A DNA stretch of 64,000 bases from a virus: IMG/VR virus record IMGVR_UViG_3300042569_001270, positions 1 to 64,000 of that record. One strand, given 5' to 3'. Both the position numbers and the translations under genes were made by a program. Positions 47,313 to 56,024 of the stretch are shown here, in pieces. Every line of letters begins with the position of its first letter. Positions within the stretch are counted from its first letter, which is position 1. The notes under the pieces were generated by a model. The model worked only from the letters and a program-made list of their open reading frames with translations, searched no databases and was not told the origin of the DNA.

Positions 47313-47329
47313 GCAGGCGTCCCGCCTGC
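47313..47329 (+). promoter_or_regulatory. Compact hairpin directly upstream of endolysin ribosome binding site
   Basis: GCAGGCG (47313-47319), TCC loop, CGCCTGC (47323-47329), then TTGGAGG at 47330, the ribosome binding site of the endolysin. There is no T-run, so a processing site or 5' mRNA end cap is more likely than a terminator. Confidence 0.5.
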
Positions 47330-47341
47330 TTGGAGGTCCGT

Positions 47342-48013
47342 ATGAGTCTGAGTCTCGCGAAGCCGCTCCCCAAGGGAGCCGAGTACCTTGCCGATGTCGC
47401 CGCCAAGGCTGGCGCTGACAACGGGATCAGTCCGTACCTGCTGCTGGGCATCTGCTACGCCGAGAGCAACTTCGGCGCGGCCCTGAAGCCCCCCGGACCC
47501 ACTGGGACGGGTGACTTCATCCCTCGCGTGGCCGACAAGGACACGAACGAGAAGATGGCCAAGAACCCCCTGCCCGGCGTCGAGAAGAAAGTCCTGCCCG
47601 ACGGGATCAAGGCTCGCAAGGTTGCTGGTCCTGTCGAGGCTTGGGTGCCGACGCACACCGGCTGGGGCTGCGGTCTGCTCCAGTTTGATTACGAAGCGCA
47701 CTACGAGTTCTGCAAGAGCGGCGCGTGGAAGGAGCCTGCCAAGGTGTTTGATCAGGCGTGCAAGCTCCTCAAGGGCAACCGCTCGTTCCTCGCCAAGAAG
47801 CACCCCGAACTGACGGGCATCGCTCTCGACCGTGCGATGATCGCTTCGTACAACGCTGGGGCTGGTCGGGTGAGCAAGTTCCTCACCGACAAGAAGAGCC
47901 TTGACGAGTGCACGTTCCATCCGGGCTACATTGATAAGATTTGCAAGAAGGCCGATGAGTTTGCCGGTGCCTCCGGCGCGTTCGCCACCCCCTCCACCGC
48001 TCCGGTGGCCTAA
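47342..48013 (+). CDS. Endolysin, lytic transglycosylase (SLT-like)
   Basis: ATG 47342 follows TTGGAGG. The 223-aa protein has the transglycosylase pattern: ISPYLLLGICYAESNFG with catalytic E41, then the GWGCGLLQF strand (the usual G-x-x-Q-x), then MIASYNAGAGRV, the classic (A/S)YN-A-G motif. It cleaves the glycan strands of peptidoglycan non-hydrolytically. No signal peptide is obvious, so it likely needs a holin. Adjacent genes encode membrane/coiled-coil proteins. Confidence 0.88.
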   Translation: MSLSLAKPLPKGAEYLADVAAKAGADNGISPYLLLGICYAESNFGAALKPPGPTGTGDFIPRVADKDTNEKMAKNPLPGVEKKVLPDGIKARKVAGPVEAWVPTHTGWGCGLLQFDYEAHYEFCKSGAWKEPAKVFDQACKLLKGNRSFLAKKHPELTGIALDRAMIASYNAGAGRVSKFLTDKKSLDECTFHPGYIDKICKKADEFAGASGAFATPSTAPVA

Positions 48014-48015
48014 CC

Positions 48016-48360
48016 GTGGGCGAGCAGCTTCTGCAACTCCTGATGACGGTCATCGGTGTGCTTGGCAGCACAACGGCTTTCCGTTTTTATGATCGAAGGG
48101 CTGCTCGCAGGGTGAAAGAGGAAGCGGATATGCGGAAAGGCGAGCGCGACGATCATAACGCGGTCAGAGATGACCTGCGTGAGCGCGTCGCGTCCCTTGA
48201 GAGCAAGCTTGAGGCCGAATATCGGGAAAAGTTCGACCTCCTCAAGGCGATAGCCGACTTGAAGGCTGAAGTCGCCTCTCTGCGTACAAAGCTGGAGTTG
48301 CTGTCTATTCCTCAACCTGCGAAGAAAGGAGCAGCGCCGAAGCGCAAGAAAGAGAGGTAG
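48016..48360 (+). CDS. Membrane protein with coiled coil (i-spanin/holin-like)
   Basis: GTG 48016 lies two bases after the endolysin stop. The 114-aa protein has an N-terminal hydrophobic segment (residues ~4-22, LLQLLMTVIGVLGSTTAF), then a basic patch and a long charged coiled coil (residues ~35-95), and a Lys-rich C-terminus. N-terminal anchor plus coiled coil is the architecture of inner-membrane spanins. Holin is also possible. Confidence 0.55.
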   Translation: MGEQLLQLLMTVIGVLGSTTAFRFYDRRAARRVKEEADMRKGERDDHNAVRDDLRERVASLESKLEAEYREKFDLLKAIADLKAEVASLRTKLELLSIPQPAKKGAAPKRKKER

Positions 48361-48363
48361 CGC

Positions 48364-49131
48364 ATGGCTGTCTGCAACTGGAAGCTGGACAAGGAGGGCC
48401 TCGCGCCCGGCAACAGTCTTTCCCCCGGCGAGGTGTGTGATCCTCCTGAGGGCTTCAAAGGCTTCGTTATCGGTTCCGAGATCGTAGACGAGCATGGTCA
48501 CAAGCTCGACGGCGACTGGGACCCGAAAGGGCGAAACGGGTGTCAGCACACGGACACCCCAGAGTGGAAGGCGGCCCACAACCAGCACCTCAAGGTGCGT
48601 CGCAAGGAGAAGGTCATGGCTGACCATGCTGAAGTCCCCGTTCCCGTTTCAGTTCCCGTTCCCACCCCCGCGCCCGAGGCCCCTGCCACGGTAGCGAGCG
48701 TCGGTGCGCCTGATCTCGTCGGTCAGGTCCAGCAGCTGATGCCGAAGGACGGCAACGCCACTGCGGTCACTGCCGTCATGGCGGCTCTCGTGGTCGTCGG
48801 TGGCCTGCTCTACAAGCTGGGTCCCAACCTTCTGAAGGCCCGCAACGAGCGGGAGATGAAGAAGCTGGAGCTTGAAGAGAAGAAGCTGGAGAAGCAGGAC
48901 GATCAGCACCAGCAGTGCAACGCGGCCCGGCTGCAGCTGGACGCGAAGATCACCGAGCTTTCGGGTAAGGTGGAGGCTCTGGCTGCGAAGGCCGAGAAGC
49001 TGTCTTCGTCCTCCTCGACCCTCGCGTTCGGTGAGGACTTCGACGCCGAGGAGTTCGTTGACTGGCGCGAGCAGGTCGATAAGGCTCTGAAGCTGAAGAC
49101 TGCGAAGAAGGGCAAGAAGCTCGAAGACTAA
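48364..49131 (+). CDS. Membrane protein with N-terminal soluble domain, TM and coiled coil
   Basis: ATG 48364 follows AGAGAGG. The 255-aa protein has an N-terminal Cys/Trp-rich domain (residues 1-83), a Pro/Val-rich linker, a transmembrane helix (AVTAVMAALVVVGGLLYKLG, residues ~139-160), then a charged coiled coil and acidic C-terminus. A strong internal ribosome binding site and ATG 48616 could make a shorter 171-aa form lacking the first domain. In the lysis region; candidate holin or spanin partner. No family recognised. Confidence 0.5.
   Translation: MAVCNWKLDKEGLAPGNSLSPGEVCDPPEGFKGFVIGSEIVDEHGHKLDGDWDPKGRNGCQHTDTPEWKAAHNQHLKVRRKEKVMADHAEVPVPVSVPVPTPAPEAPATVASVGAPDLVGQVQQLMPKDGNATAVTAVMAALVVVGGLLYKLGPNLLKARNEREMKKLELEEKKLEKQDDQHQQCNAARLQLDAKITELSGKVEALAAKAEKLSSSSSTLAFGEDFDAEEFVDWREQVDKALKLKTAKKGKKLED
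48604..48618 (+). promoter_or_regulatory. Internal ribosome binding site and start codon
   Basis: AAGGAG at 48604-48609 and ATG at 48616-48618 (six-base spacing) are in frame with the gene starting at 48364. The signal is as strong as those of true gene starts nearby. Chance is possible because Lys-Glu codons produce AAGGAG. Confidence 0.4.
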
Positions 49132-49153
49132 GTTGATCTAAAGGAGACACCGC

Positions 49154-52100
49154 ATGTCCTCAATTGTCACTCTGATCCCTGTTCCCACTGATGGCAGTGG
49201 TCCGGGTACCGGCGGTGTCTCCGTAGTCAACACGGGCGCAGGCCTCGTTGGCGGCCCCATTACCGACGTCGGCACCATCGCGATGCCGAACGTCGGTACT
49301 CCCCGCACGGGCTACGGCTCTCCGTCCAAGACTGTGACTGCCAGCACGGACGCGCAGGGCCGTGTCGTCGCTCTTGACGAGAACCCGATCCAGCTTCCGC
49401 AGTCGCAGGTTGATAATCTTTCAACCGACCTTTCGACGCTGACCTCAGCAGTGGCCACGAAGGCTGCAGACTCTGCTGTTGTTCATAACACTGGCGATGA
49501 GACGATTGCTGGCGTCAAGACGTTCACTGTTGCCCCTGTCGTCCCTGCGTCGTCGTTCCCGATTTCGGCTACCGGTGGTCTGCAGGACGCCCTCGACGCG
49601 ACCGTCCACCTCGCTGGGGCAGAGACGATCACGGGACTCAAGACGTTCTCAGTGGCCCCTGTTGTCCCCGACAACTCGTTCGCTATCGCCAAGACTGCGG
49701 GCCTGCAGACCGCTCTTGACGGCAAGGTGGGCACGAGTGATCCCCGCCTGACCGACTCCCGCACTCCGAGCGGTACGGCTGCTGGCGATCTCTCCGGTAG
49801 CTACCCCAGCCCTACTGTCGCGAAGATTCGTAACATTCCCGTGACAGACGTTATGCCCACCGTCGGTCAGCAGATGACCTACGACGGGGACAGCATCGTT
49901 TGGGGTTCCCCTGCTGCAGGTGGTTCTGGCGGCGGCGGAGCCACGGTGTACTTCAATGGCGGCACCGCTGGTGCTGCCCCGATTACTAACCTTCCCACGA
50001 ACGCCAACACCAAGACCCTGAGCACTGCCCCTGAGGCGACTCAGTCTACGATCACCTCTGGCACGCTTCCGCAGGGAGGGACCTACGCCGACGTTGCAGG
50101 CTTCGTGTCCGCCGTGGGCTATCCGGGGGTCACTTCCCTCCCTGCTGGCCTCTGGGACATCAACTTCTGGGCGCTGTCCGCCACGTCCACGGTGCCCAAC
50201 CAGATTCTGGTCCGTGCGCGTCTGTACAAGTACGACGGTGTGAACGCACCGACACCGATCACCGAGTTCTCCGACTCGAGTGCGCTCACCTCGCCGACCG
50301 TTTCCACGCTGTCAACGGTTGATCTCCTTGTGCCTGCGGGCGTGACCCTTCTGCCTACTGATCGTCTTTTCGTTCTGTTCAGTGCGACGGCCACGGCGAA
50401 CAACAAGACCGTCAGCCTGCAGTTCGGTGACGGGACGCCCTCGCACGCCCACACGACTCTCCCGCTGGTGCGCGGTACCGGCTTCCAGCGTGTGGTCGGC
50501 GGGGTGCTTCAGGACAACGCGGCTGCTGTTGATCTCGCTGGTGGCAGCACCAACGTCACGGGCGTTCTGCCTGTTGCCAACGGTGGCACGGGGCGGACCA
50601 CCGACACGGCTGGTGGTGATCTCACGGGGACCTACCCCAACCCGACCATCGCCGCTGGCGCGGTGACGGACACGAAGGTCGCTACTGCGAACAAGGACGG
50701 CCTCCCAGCCACGCCCTCGATGCGTACTCTGGGCACAGGGGCGCAGCAGGCCGCTGCAGGCAACGACAGCCGCCTCTCCAACGCTCGTACGCCCACTGCT
50801 CACGCCTCGACGCACCTCCCCGGTGGCACGGATGCACTGACGACTGCCGCCGCCGTTGAGCTTACCGACAGCACCAACTCGGAAGGCGCAGCCGCCAGCT
50901 ACGCTCGCTCGAACCACACGCACGCCCACGGCAACCGTGGCGGTGGATCACTGCACGCTGCGGCAACCCAGTCTGTGGCGGGCTTCCTGTCCGCTGCTGA
51001 CAAGGTCAAGGTCGATACGGCTCTCCAGCCGAGCACGACGCCCACTGGAGTTCTCGCCTACCCCGGCAGCACCTACTCTGATCTGAAGGGGCTTGCTCCA
51101 GTCAGCAACAGAGTTCCGATCAAATCTTCGGGTGCGGGCACCACGACCACGGTCGCGCCGGATGACGAAGCCTCTGGCACTGGTGTCGCGATGGACTATC
51201 GCGGCGGCAAAGGAGCCATCGGCGGCAACATCACCGTCAAGGGCGGTCAGGGCACTGCGGGCAAGGGCGGTGACGCTGTAGTTGATGCAGGTACTGGATC
51301 AACTACAAACGGTGTTGTTTCTATTGGCGAAAACGACGCCACGGCTGTCAACGTCGGGCGTACCGGCACGCAGACCAACCTGCGTGCACGAGTTGCCTTC
51401 CGCCCGAGTGACACCATACAGGACATCACCGGCAGCAACACCGTCACCCCCGCGTCGTCTACCGTCAAGCTCAGGTCGGCCAGTGATGTAATCTTTAATG
51501 GGGTGCTCTCCTCCACCAACTTTAATGAAGGAGCGCTGGTTCACCTTGTTAACATTGGCGCGTTCAACATCACGCTTCTGAGCCACGCAACAGGCCAGAC
51601 CACCAACATCGTTCTTGCTGAGGGCCGTCCGCTGGTCCTCGGCCCCAACGAGATGGTGACGTTGATGGTTATTAGGAACAACGCCAACGTCACAAGGTGG
51701 TGGCAGGTCGATGCGCCTCACGCTGATCTGCCGGGCGGTAACCTGCACGAGGTCGCCACTCAGTCCGTCGCAGGCTTCCTCTCGGCTGCGGACAAGACCA
51801 AGCTCGACAGCGTTGATCCTCTTCTGGCGTACGACTTTCAGGGCAGTGCTCCTGCCCCGCTTGCTAACGAGGTGCTGTCGCGTTGGCAGGCGACGCGGGA
51901 CTTCTACCTCGACAACCCCTCTACATGGCGAGCGTACGCCTCGACGGCTCCCAGCTTCACGACGCAGGTTGCCGTCCTCGTGGACGGTGTGGGTGTCGGT
52001 CTCTTCACTTGGGCGGCGGGCGCTACCACGCCGACGATCACTCCGTACTTCGGTCAGACGTTCCCGAAGCTTGTGACCGAGGGCCAGCGCGTCACGGTGC

Positions 52101-52537
52101 AGGTCTCCGGCGGTAGCAACGGAATTGGATCAATATCGTGGTCGGTCAAGGGGTACATGACGGGCTACACGTCCGTCGCTAAGCCTTATGATCTCTACGG
52201 CTACGCTCCGGGCCTCGTTGGCATCGGGCAGGTCCTGCACAGGGACATCTTGGTTCGAGCCGCTTCTTTGGTCTCTCCGGCGGCCTTTGGTAAGGCCTAC
52301 GCTATGGGCGGACCCAGCGGCGGCGACGTGCGGTTCGACCTCAAGCTCAACGACTCTACGATCCTCGCCTACTTTACGATCACCAACACCTCAGGCTCTC
52401 CGAGCGGTGGTGTCTGGACGAACGTCGCGACGTTCCCCTACGCCTTGGCCGCAGGAGACCGGTTGTCTGTGGTGCAGGACGGCGGCTCTGTGTACGGTAT
52501 CTCCGAGGTCTTTTTCGGTACGCGAGGGGAGGCCTAA
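49154..52537 (+). CDS. Large tail fibre protein, 1127 aa (cassette copy 2)
   Basis: ATG 49154 follows AAGGAG. It contains two ~40-aa repeats (ETIAGVKTFTVAPVVP and ETITGLKTFSVAPVVP, each followed by a GLQxALD step), two GDLSGSYPSPT / GDLTGTYPNPT-type motifs, HLPGGTDA and SNHTHAHG segments, and two SVAGFLSAADK repeats. The C-terminus has two beta domains; the last (YDLYGYAPGLVGIGQ, FDLKLNDSTILAYFTI, LAAGDRLSVVQ) matches the receptor-like domain of the fibre at 44785. These are features of trimeric host-recognition fibres. Confidence 0.8.
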   Translation: MSSIVTLIPVPTDGSGPGTGGVSVVNTGAGLVGGPITDVGTIAMPNVGTPRTGYGSPSKTVTASTDAQGRVVALDENPIQLPQSQVDNLSTDLSTLTSAVATKAADSAVVHNTGDETIAGVKTFTVAPVVPASSFPISATGGLQDALDATVHLAGAETITGLKTFSVAPVVPDNSFAIAKTAGLQTALDGKVGTSDPRLTDSRTPSGTAAGDLSGSYPSPTVAKIRNIPVTDVMPTVGQQMTYDGDSIVWGSPAAGGSGGGGATVYFNGGTAGAAPITNLPTNANTKTLSTAPEATQSTITSGTLPQGGTYADVAGFVSAVGYPGVTSLPAGLWDINFWALSATSTVPNQILVRARLYKYDGVNAPTPITEFSDSSALTSPTVSTLSTVDLLVPAGVTLLPTDRLFVLFSATATANNKTVSLQFGDGTPSHAHTTLPLVRGTGFQRVVGGVLQDNAAAVDLAGGSTNVTGVLPVANGGTGRTTDTAGGDLTGTYPNPTIAAGAVTDTKVATANKDGLPATPSMRTLGTGAQQAAAGNDSRLSNARTPTAHASTHLPGGTDALTTAAAVELTDSTNSEGAAASYARSNHTHAHGNRGGGSLHAAATQSVAGFLSAADKVKVDTALQPSTTPTGVLAYPGSTYSDLKGLAPVSNRVPIKSSGAGTTTTVAPDDEASGTGVAMDYRGGKGAIGGNITVKGGQGTAGKGGDAVVDAGTGSTTNGVVSIGENDATAVNVGRTGTQTNLRARVAFRPSDTIQDITGSNTVTPASSTVKLRSASDVIFNGVLSSTNFNEGALVHLVNIGAFNITLLSHATGQTTNIVLAEGRPLVLGPNEMVTLMVIRNNANVTRWWQVDAPHADLPGGNLHEVATQSVAGFLSAADKTKLDSVDPLLAYDFQGSAPAPLANEVLSRWQATRDFYLDNPSTWRAYASTAPSFTTQVAVLVDGVGVGLFTWAAGATTPTITPYFGQTFPKLVTEGQRVTVQVSGGSNGIGSISWSVKGYMTGYTSVAKPYDLYGYAPGLVGIGQVLHRDILVRAASLVSPAAFGKAYAMGGPSGGDVRFDLKLNDSTILAYFTITNTSGSPSGGVWTNVATFPYALAAGDRLSVVQDGGSVYGISEVFFGTRGEA

Positions 52538-52819
52538 ATGCCGGTTTCTACAGTTCAGAGATCGCTGTCCAATGCTGAGCGTGACATCGGCAGCATGCTG
52601 ACCCTCACGGGCACAGTGGACTTCACCAGCTCGTTTGTCGATCTCACGTCTGTCGCGGGTCTTAGTGAGGGCGTCTACCGGATTATCAACGTGTCGCTCT
52701 GCACCTACAGCAACGAGTCGTTGATCTCAATCTTTCTGCCCGTAGGCTTCCTTGCAACCGGTCCTGCCTTTGCGAGCGGTGGCTTCATCTGCGTGGCGAT
52801 TCGCCGGAGGCTGACATGA
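52538..52819 (+). CDS. Small fibre-associated protein, 93 aa (cassette copy 2)
   Basis: ATG 52538 directly follows the fibre stop, with GGGAGG upstream. Paralog of the 90-aa protein at 45924, sharing GTVDF, SSFVDL, a G-V-Y step, CT...N and ICV. It overlaps the next gene by four bases. Function unknown. Confidence 0.6.
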   Translation: MPVSTVQRSLSNAERDIGSMLTLTGTVDFTSSFVDLTSVAGLSEGVYRIINVSLCTYSNESLISIFLPVGFLATGPAFASGGFICVAIRRRLT

Positions 52820-53775
52820 GCATCTACAAGTGGGCCAACCCTTACGGCGGGGAGTGGGAGAACACTTACAACTGGCGCGACGCAGACGGTAACACTGTCT
52901 ACCAGTACCCCGGCCAGTACAGTGGGCAGGGGGACATTGTTTACTTTGACTATGGTTCTAACTTTTTTGTCTACAGTAACAACCCGTTTTCTGATCTGCA
53001 TCTTCAGGCTGTGTACTTTAGTAACTCCGTCACCAACGTGGACTTCCGACAGATTCGGTTTGCTGTTGATACTGCCGCAGGTCTTTCGTCGCTGATTTTT
53101 GGTAAAGACCCGTCAGTAGGCGACACCTCTGTTTGCTCCGCCACGTTCGGTGACGGCACCAACACCGGCTACAACTGCAAGCTGATTGGTCCTGCGCATG
53201 TGTTTCAGGGGGAGGGCTTCTCCGCGACGATCAGCTCCAACTACGGCGAGGTGGATCAAGACGTAGGAGCGATTCGCGCCGTGAACATGGCGACACTCGT
53301 TATCCAGTGTGCGCTTAGCGGTACATCGTCACTGACTGTCGAGGCGCAGGACAACGGTACGAACCTGACGGTGGCAGGCACGGTGACTCGCCCGAGCATG
53401 ACGTACAGAACTGCCGTCAGTGCTGTGCTTCACTTCGCCACCGTGTTCCTTGGTACCGGCGGGGTAATGCAGCATGCTGGCGGCACCTTTGACTTTATGG
53501 GTCAGTCAGGCATCCCGTGGACGGCGTTCACTCAGATGATCATGGGAGGCATCAGCCTGCAGGGTATCGCCAGCGGCGAGGAGCCTGTGGGCAAAGGCGT
53601 CAGCTGGCAGCTGTTGTTTGATCTTGCCCCTTACGTTCTGTCTCCCTACATGATCGCAGGTGACTCTTTGCTCGTGCGGCAGGGTGGCCGATTGAACATG
53701 GTGCAGGATGACACGCTGGCCTGTAACTTGGCGTTTACAGCCGGTGAGCAGGGCATCATCAAGTACTTCAGCTAA
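52816..53775 (+). CDS. Beta-helix-type fibre protein, 319 aa (cassette copy 2)
   Basis: ATG 52816 overlaps the previous stop (ATGA). It starts SIYKWANPYGGEWENTYNWR, the same W...NW opening as the 368-aa protein at 46205, and has a similar beta-rich body (FDYGSNFFVYSNNPFSDLHL, QAVYFSNSVTNVDFRQIRF). Likely a second receptor-binding variant. Sequence identity to copy 1 beyond the start is low by eye. Confidence 0.55.
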   Translation: MSIYKWANPYGGEWENTYNWRDADGNTVYQYPGQYSGQGDIVYFDYGSNFFVYSNNPFSDLHLQAVYFSNSVTNVDFRQIRFAVDTAAGLSSLIFGKDPSVGDTSVCSATFGDGTNTGYNCKLIGPAHVFQGEGFSATISSNYGEVDQDVGAIRAVNMATLVIQCALSGTSSLTVEAQDNGTNLTVAGTVTRPSMTYRTAVSAVLHFATVFLGTGGVMQHAGGTFDFMGQSGIPWTAFTQMIMGGISLQGIASGEEPVGKGVSWQLLFDLAPYVLSPYMIAGDSLLVRQGGRLNMVQDDTLACNLAFTAGEQGIIKYFS

Positions 53776-53788
53776 CTGGGAGGTTGTC

Positions 53789-54091
53789 ATGGATAAGCTG
53801 GGTTCGCTTCTCGCAGTTGTTCTGAACGCCCTGAAGGGGCTTGGCAATCTGGTGGGCAGTCTGCTCGGGAGCTTCCTGCGAAAGACCGACGCGCAGGCGG
53901 CCTCTGAGAAGATCAACGAAGCAGTGAAGAACGCCGAGGCTGCTGCCAACCTCCGTGCGAAGATCGCGGAAGTGAAGCACGCCAAGGTCGAGGCCAAGCT
54001 GGCCGAGGAGAAGAGCCGTGATGCAGTCGAAGGTGCGAATGATCTGCTTGGTCGTCTCCGTGCTGGTGCTGGCGAGGACAGCAAGGGCTGA
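53789..54091 (+). CDS. Amphipathic/coiled-coil lysis candidate, 100 aa
   Basis: ATG 53789 follows GGGAGG. It has an N-terminal hydrophobic/amphipathic segment (LLAVVLNALKGLGNLVGSLL) and then an Ala/Lys/Glu coiled coil. It overlaps the next gene by 71 bases in another frame, as Rz/Rz1-type spanin genes do. Could be an inner-membrane spanin or holin. Confidence 0.5.
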   Translation: MDKLGSLLAVVLNALKGLGNLVGSLLGSFLRKTDAQAASEKINEAVKNAEAAANLRAKIAEVKHAKVEAKLAEEKSRDAVEGANDLLGRLRAGAGEDSKG

Positions 54092-54446
54092 TTGCCGGGA
54101 GCCGACGCCGGGGCAGGTCGTGTGCGACAAGGAGTCGTTCACTCTGCTCTACAAGGCGGCCCTCGACGGTGAGGCGGCCCCCAAGAAGGCCAAGATCGAG
54201 GCCGAGAAGACCTCTGCGGACCTCGCAGACGCGCGCAAGGTCACTGAGCAGTGTCAGAAGGCTCTGGCTGCTGTTCCGGTGCCTCCCAGCCCGAGGCGAC
54301 TCGCTCTGGGTTACGGGCTTGGCGTCCTGAGCGCGGTCACCCTGACGGTCTCTCCCCTTCCCGATTCTACGGACCTGCGCGTTGGACTTGCAGCGGCAGG
54401 ATTGGCTGGACTGATTAGCGGGTATCTGCTTACTACGCATTATTAA
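54021..54446 (+). CDS. Secreted/membrane protein overlapping the previous gene
   Basis: ATG 54021 is used; GTG 54018 has slightly better spacing from GAGGAG at 54005. The 141-aa protein has a probable signal peptide (MICLVVSVLVLARTARA), then two cysteines, an acidic/basic coiled-coil stretch (~residues 50-85), and two C-terminal hydrophobic segments (YGLGVLSAVTLTVS and GLAAAGLAGLISGYLL). Signal sequence plus overlap suggests a spanin-like pair with the previous gene. No lipobox seen. Confidence 0.5.
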   Translation: MQSKVRMICLVVSVLVLARTARADCREPTPGQVVCDKESFTLLYKAALDGEAAPKKAKIEAEKTSADLADARKVTEQCQKALAAVPVPPSPRRLALGYGLGVLSAVTLTVSPLPDSTDLRVGLAAAGLAGLISGYLLTTHY

Positions 54447-54459
54447 GCACCCGTTCTTA

Positions 54460-54506
54460 TTGCTTTCCACCTTGTGCCCGTGCTACCGTTGGTGGCATGG
54501 GCACAA
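54460..54506 (+). promoter_or_regulatory. Possible promoter and inverted repeat around the helicase start
   Basis: TTGCTT (54460-54465) and TACCGT (54484-54489) have an 18-base spacer and resemble weak sigma-70 elements; if used, transcription would begin at about the start codon. TTGTGCCC (54472-54479) pairs with GGGCACAA (54499-54506), enclosing the ribosome binding region and ATG of the gene at 54497. An inner CTACC/GGTGG stem would further hide the start. This could control translation, or serve as a protein operator. Confidence 0.4.
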
Positions 54507-55981
54507 CCGTTACTATCGTTAACAACACTCGCGCACTCCTTGAAACTGATCACGAACTCGTCCGAGACGTAGTGGACGACGCTTTGTCGATCACAATACC
54601 CAACGCTTGGAGGTCACCTCAGTACAGGTCTGGACTCTGGGACGGGAAGAAGCACCTGCTGACCCCGAGCGGCAGCTTCCCTCTGGGTCTGCTGCCTACG
54701 GTCGAAGAGGCTCTGACAGCCCAGAAGACCGCCTACGACGTGAAGGACGACCGAGACGAGATGCTGCGGTTCCGTGTTCACACGGTGCCGGATCAACTGC
54801 TTCAGGCCTCGCCTGCAGACGCCAAGCGCGGTGCGTGGCAGGACGCCTCTGGGACTTGGTGGCTCAAGCTCGAACTCCACCAGAAGCAGGCCATCGCTGC
54901 GGCTCTGAACGAGGGCAGCGGGATCATCTTCTCTGCGACGGGTACAGGGAAGACCGAGGTCGCCTGCGGCATCGCTGCGCTGTCTAAGCGGCTGACGAAG
55001 GACAGGGTGTCGATCCTGTTCTTCACCCATCGCAGGAAACTGGCTCGTGACACCCGGAAGCGCTTCGCCACCCGTCTGGGCATGCCTCTGGAGGACATCG
55101 GCCTCATCGCCCACGGCAAGTGGGAAGAGGGCCGGTCGGGCGTCTACGTTGCGCTGCTCGACACCCTCAAGCAGCCCAAGTACGCCAAGCAGCGGAAGCA
55201 GCTATTCAAGGACGTGGACATTCTGATCATCGACGAGTGCCACCACGCCTCTGCGACCACTTGGTATCAGCTGATCCAAAAGTGCGATGCGCCTCTGCGT
55301 CTTGGGTTGTCTGGCACCCCGCTGCATCGGAGCGACCAGAAGGACGCCATGCTGATTGGGGCCACTGGGAGAGTCATCTTCCAGATGGACATGAAGCAAG
55401 CGCAGGCGGCTGGAGTCATTACCCCTGTTGAGATCACCACCGTTCCCGTGCGTGACACCACCGTCCCCATGAGTTTCAAGGACGAATGGCGAGACATCTA
55501 CGTTAAGGGTGTCGTTGATAACTTTGCGTTCCACGAAACCGTGGCAGAGAACGTTGAGAAAGACGTTGCGTCAAAGAGGACTACTCTTGTTCTCGTGCAA
55601 GAGATCAAACACGCCGAGAACCTGCTCACCGTCTTCGACGACTGGGGCATCCGGGCGGAGCTTGTCCACGGGCAGCTTCACGAGACAGAGCAGGACGACG
55701 TGGTCTCGAAGTTCGGCAAGGGAGTCTTTCCTGTGTTGATCGCAACCACGTTCCTTGGGGAAGGCGTCGACATCCCAGCCGTCGACTCGGTCCACCTGTG
55801 CAACTCCGAAAAGGCTGTTATTCCGGTTATTCAGAAGATAGGCCGAGGCGTTCGCAAGGGTGTGACCGGCAAGGTCTGCCGTGTGACGGACTACCTGCAC
55901 ATGACCCACAAGACGCTGGCGAAGCACTCGCTTGAGCGCTTGAAGATTTACAAAGAATGGGGCCTGCTGGGCGAGGAGTAG
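54497..55981 (+). CDS. UvsW-like superfamily 2 DNA helicase
   Basis: ATG 54497. The 494-aa protein has an N-terminal domain with WRSPQYRSGLWDGKKHLLTP, as in UvsW-type proteins, then LELHQKQAIAAAL (Q-motif-like), Walker A TGTGKT (148-153), DECH (246-249), SGTP (272-275) and motif VI QKIGRGVRKG (from 446). UvsW-like helicases remodel branched DNA and D-loops during recombination-dependent replication. First gene of the replication block. Confidence 0.87.
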   Translation: MGTTVTIVNNTRALLETDHELVRDVVDDALSITIPNAWRSPQYRSGLWDGKKHLLTPSGSFPLGLLPTVEEALTAQKTAYDVKDDRDEMLRFRVHTVPDQLLQASPADAKRGAWQDASGTWWLKLELHQKQAIAAALNEGSGIIFSATGTGKTEVACGIAALSKRLTKDRVSILFFTHRRKLARDTRKRFATRLGMPLEDIGLIAHGKWEEGRSGVYVALLDTLKQPKYAKQRKQLFKDVDILIIDECHHASATTWYQLIQKCDAPLRLGLSGTPLHRSDQKDAMLIGATGRVIFQMDMKQAQAAGVITPVEITTVPVRDTTVPMSFKDEWRDIYVKGVVDNFAFHETVAENVEKDVASKRTTLVLVQEIKHAENLLTVFDDWGIRAELVHGQLHETEQDDVVSKFGKGVFPVLIATTFLGEGVDIPAVDSVHLCNSEKAVIPVIQKIGRGVRKGVTGKVCRVTDYLHMTHKTLAKHSLERLKIYKEWGLLGEE

Positions 55982-56024
55982 AAACCCTTTGCCTTCAGGG
56001 CTTTGCGACTCGTGCGTTCTTCGC

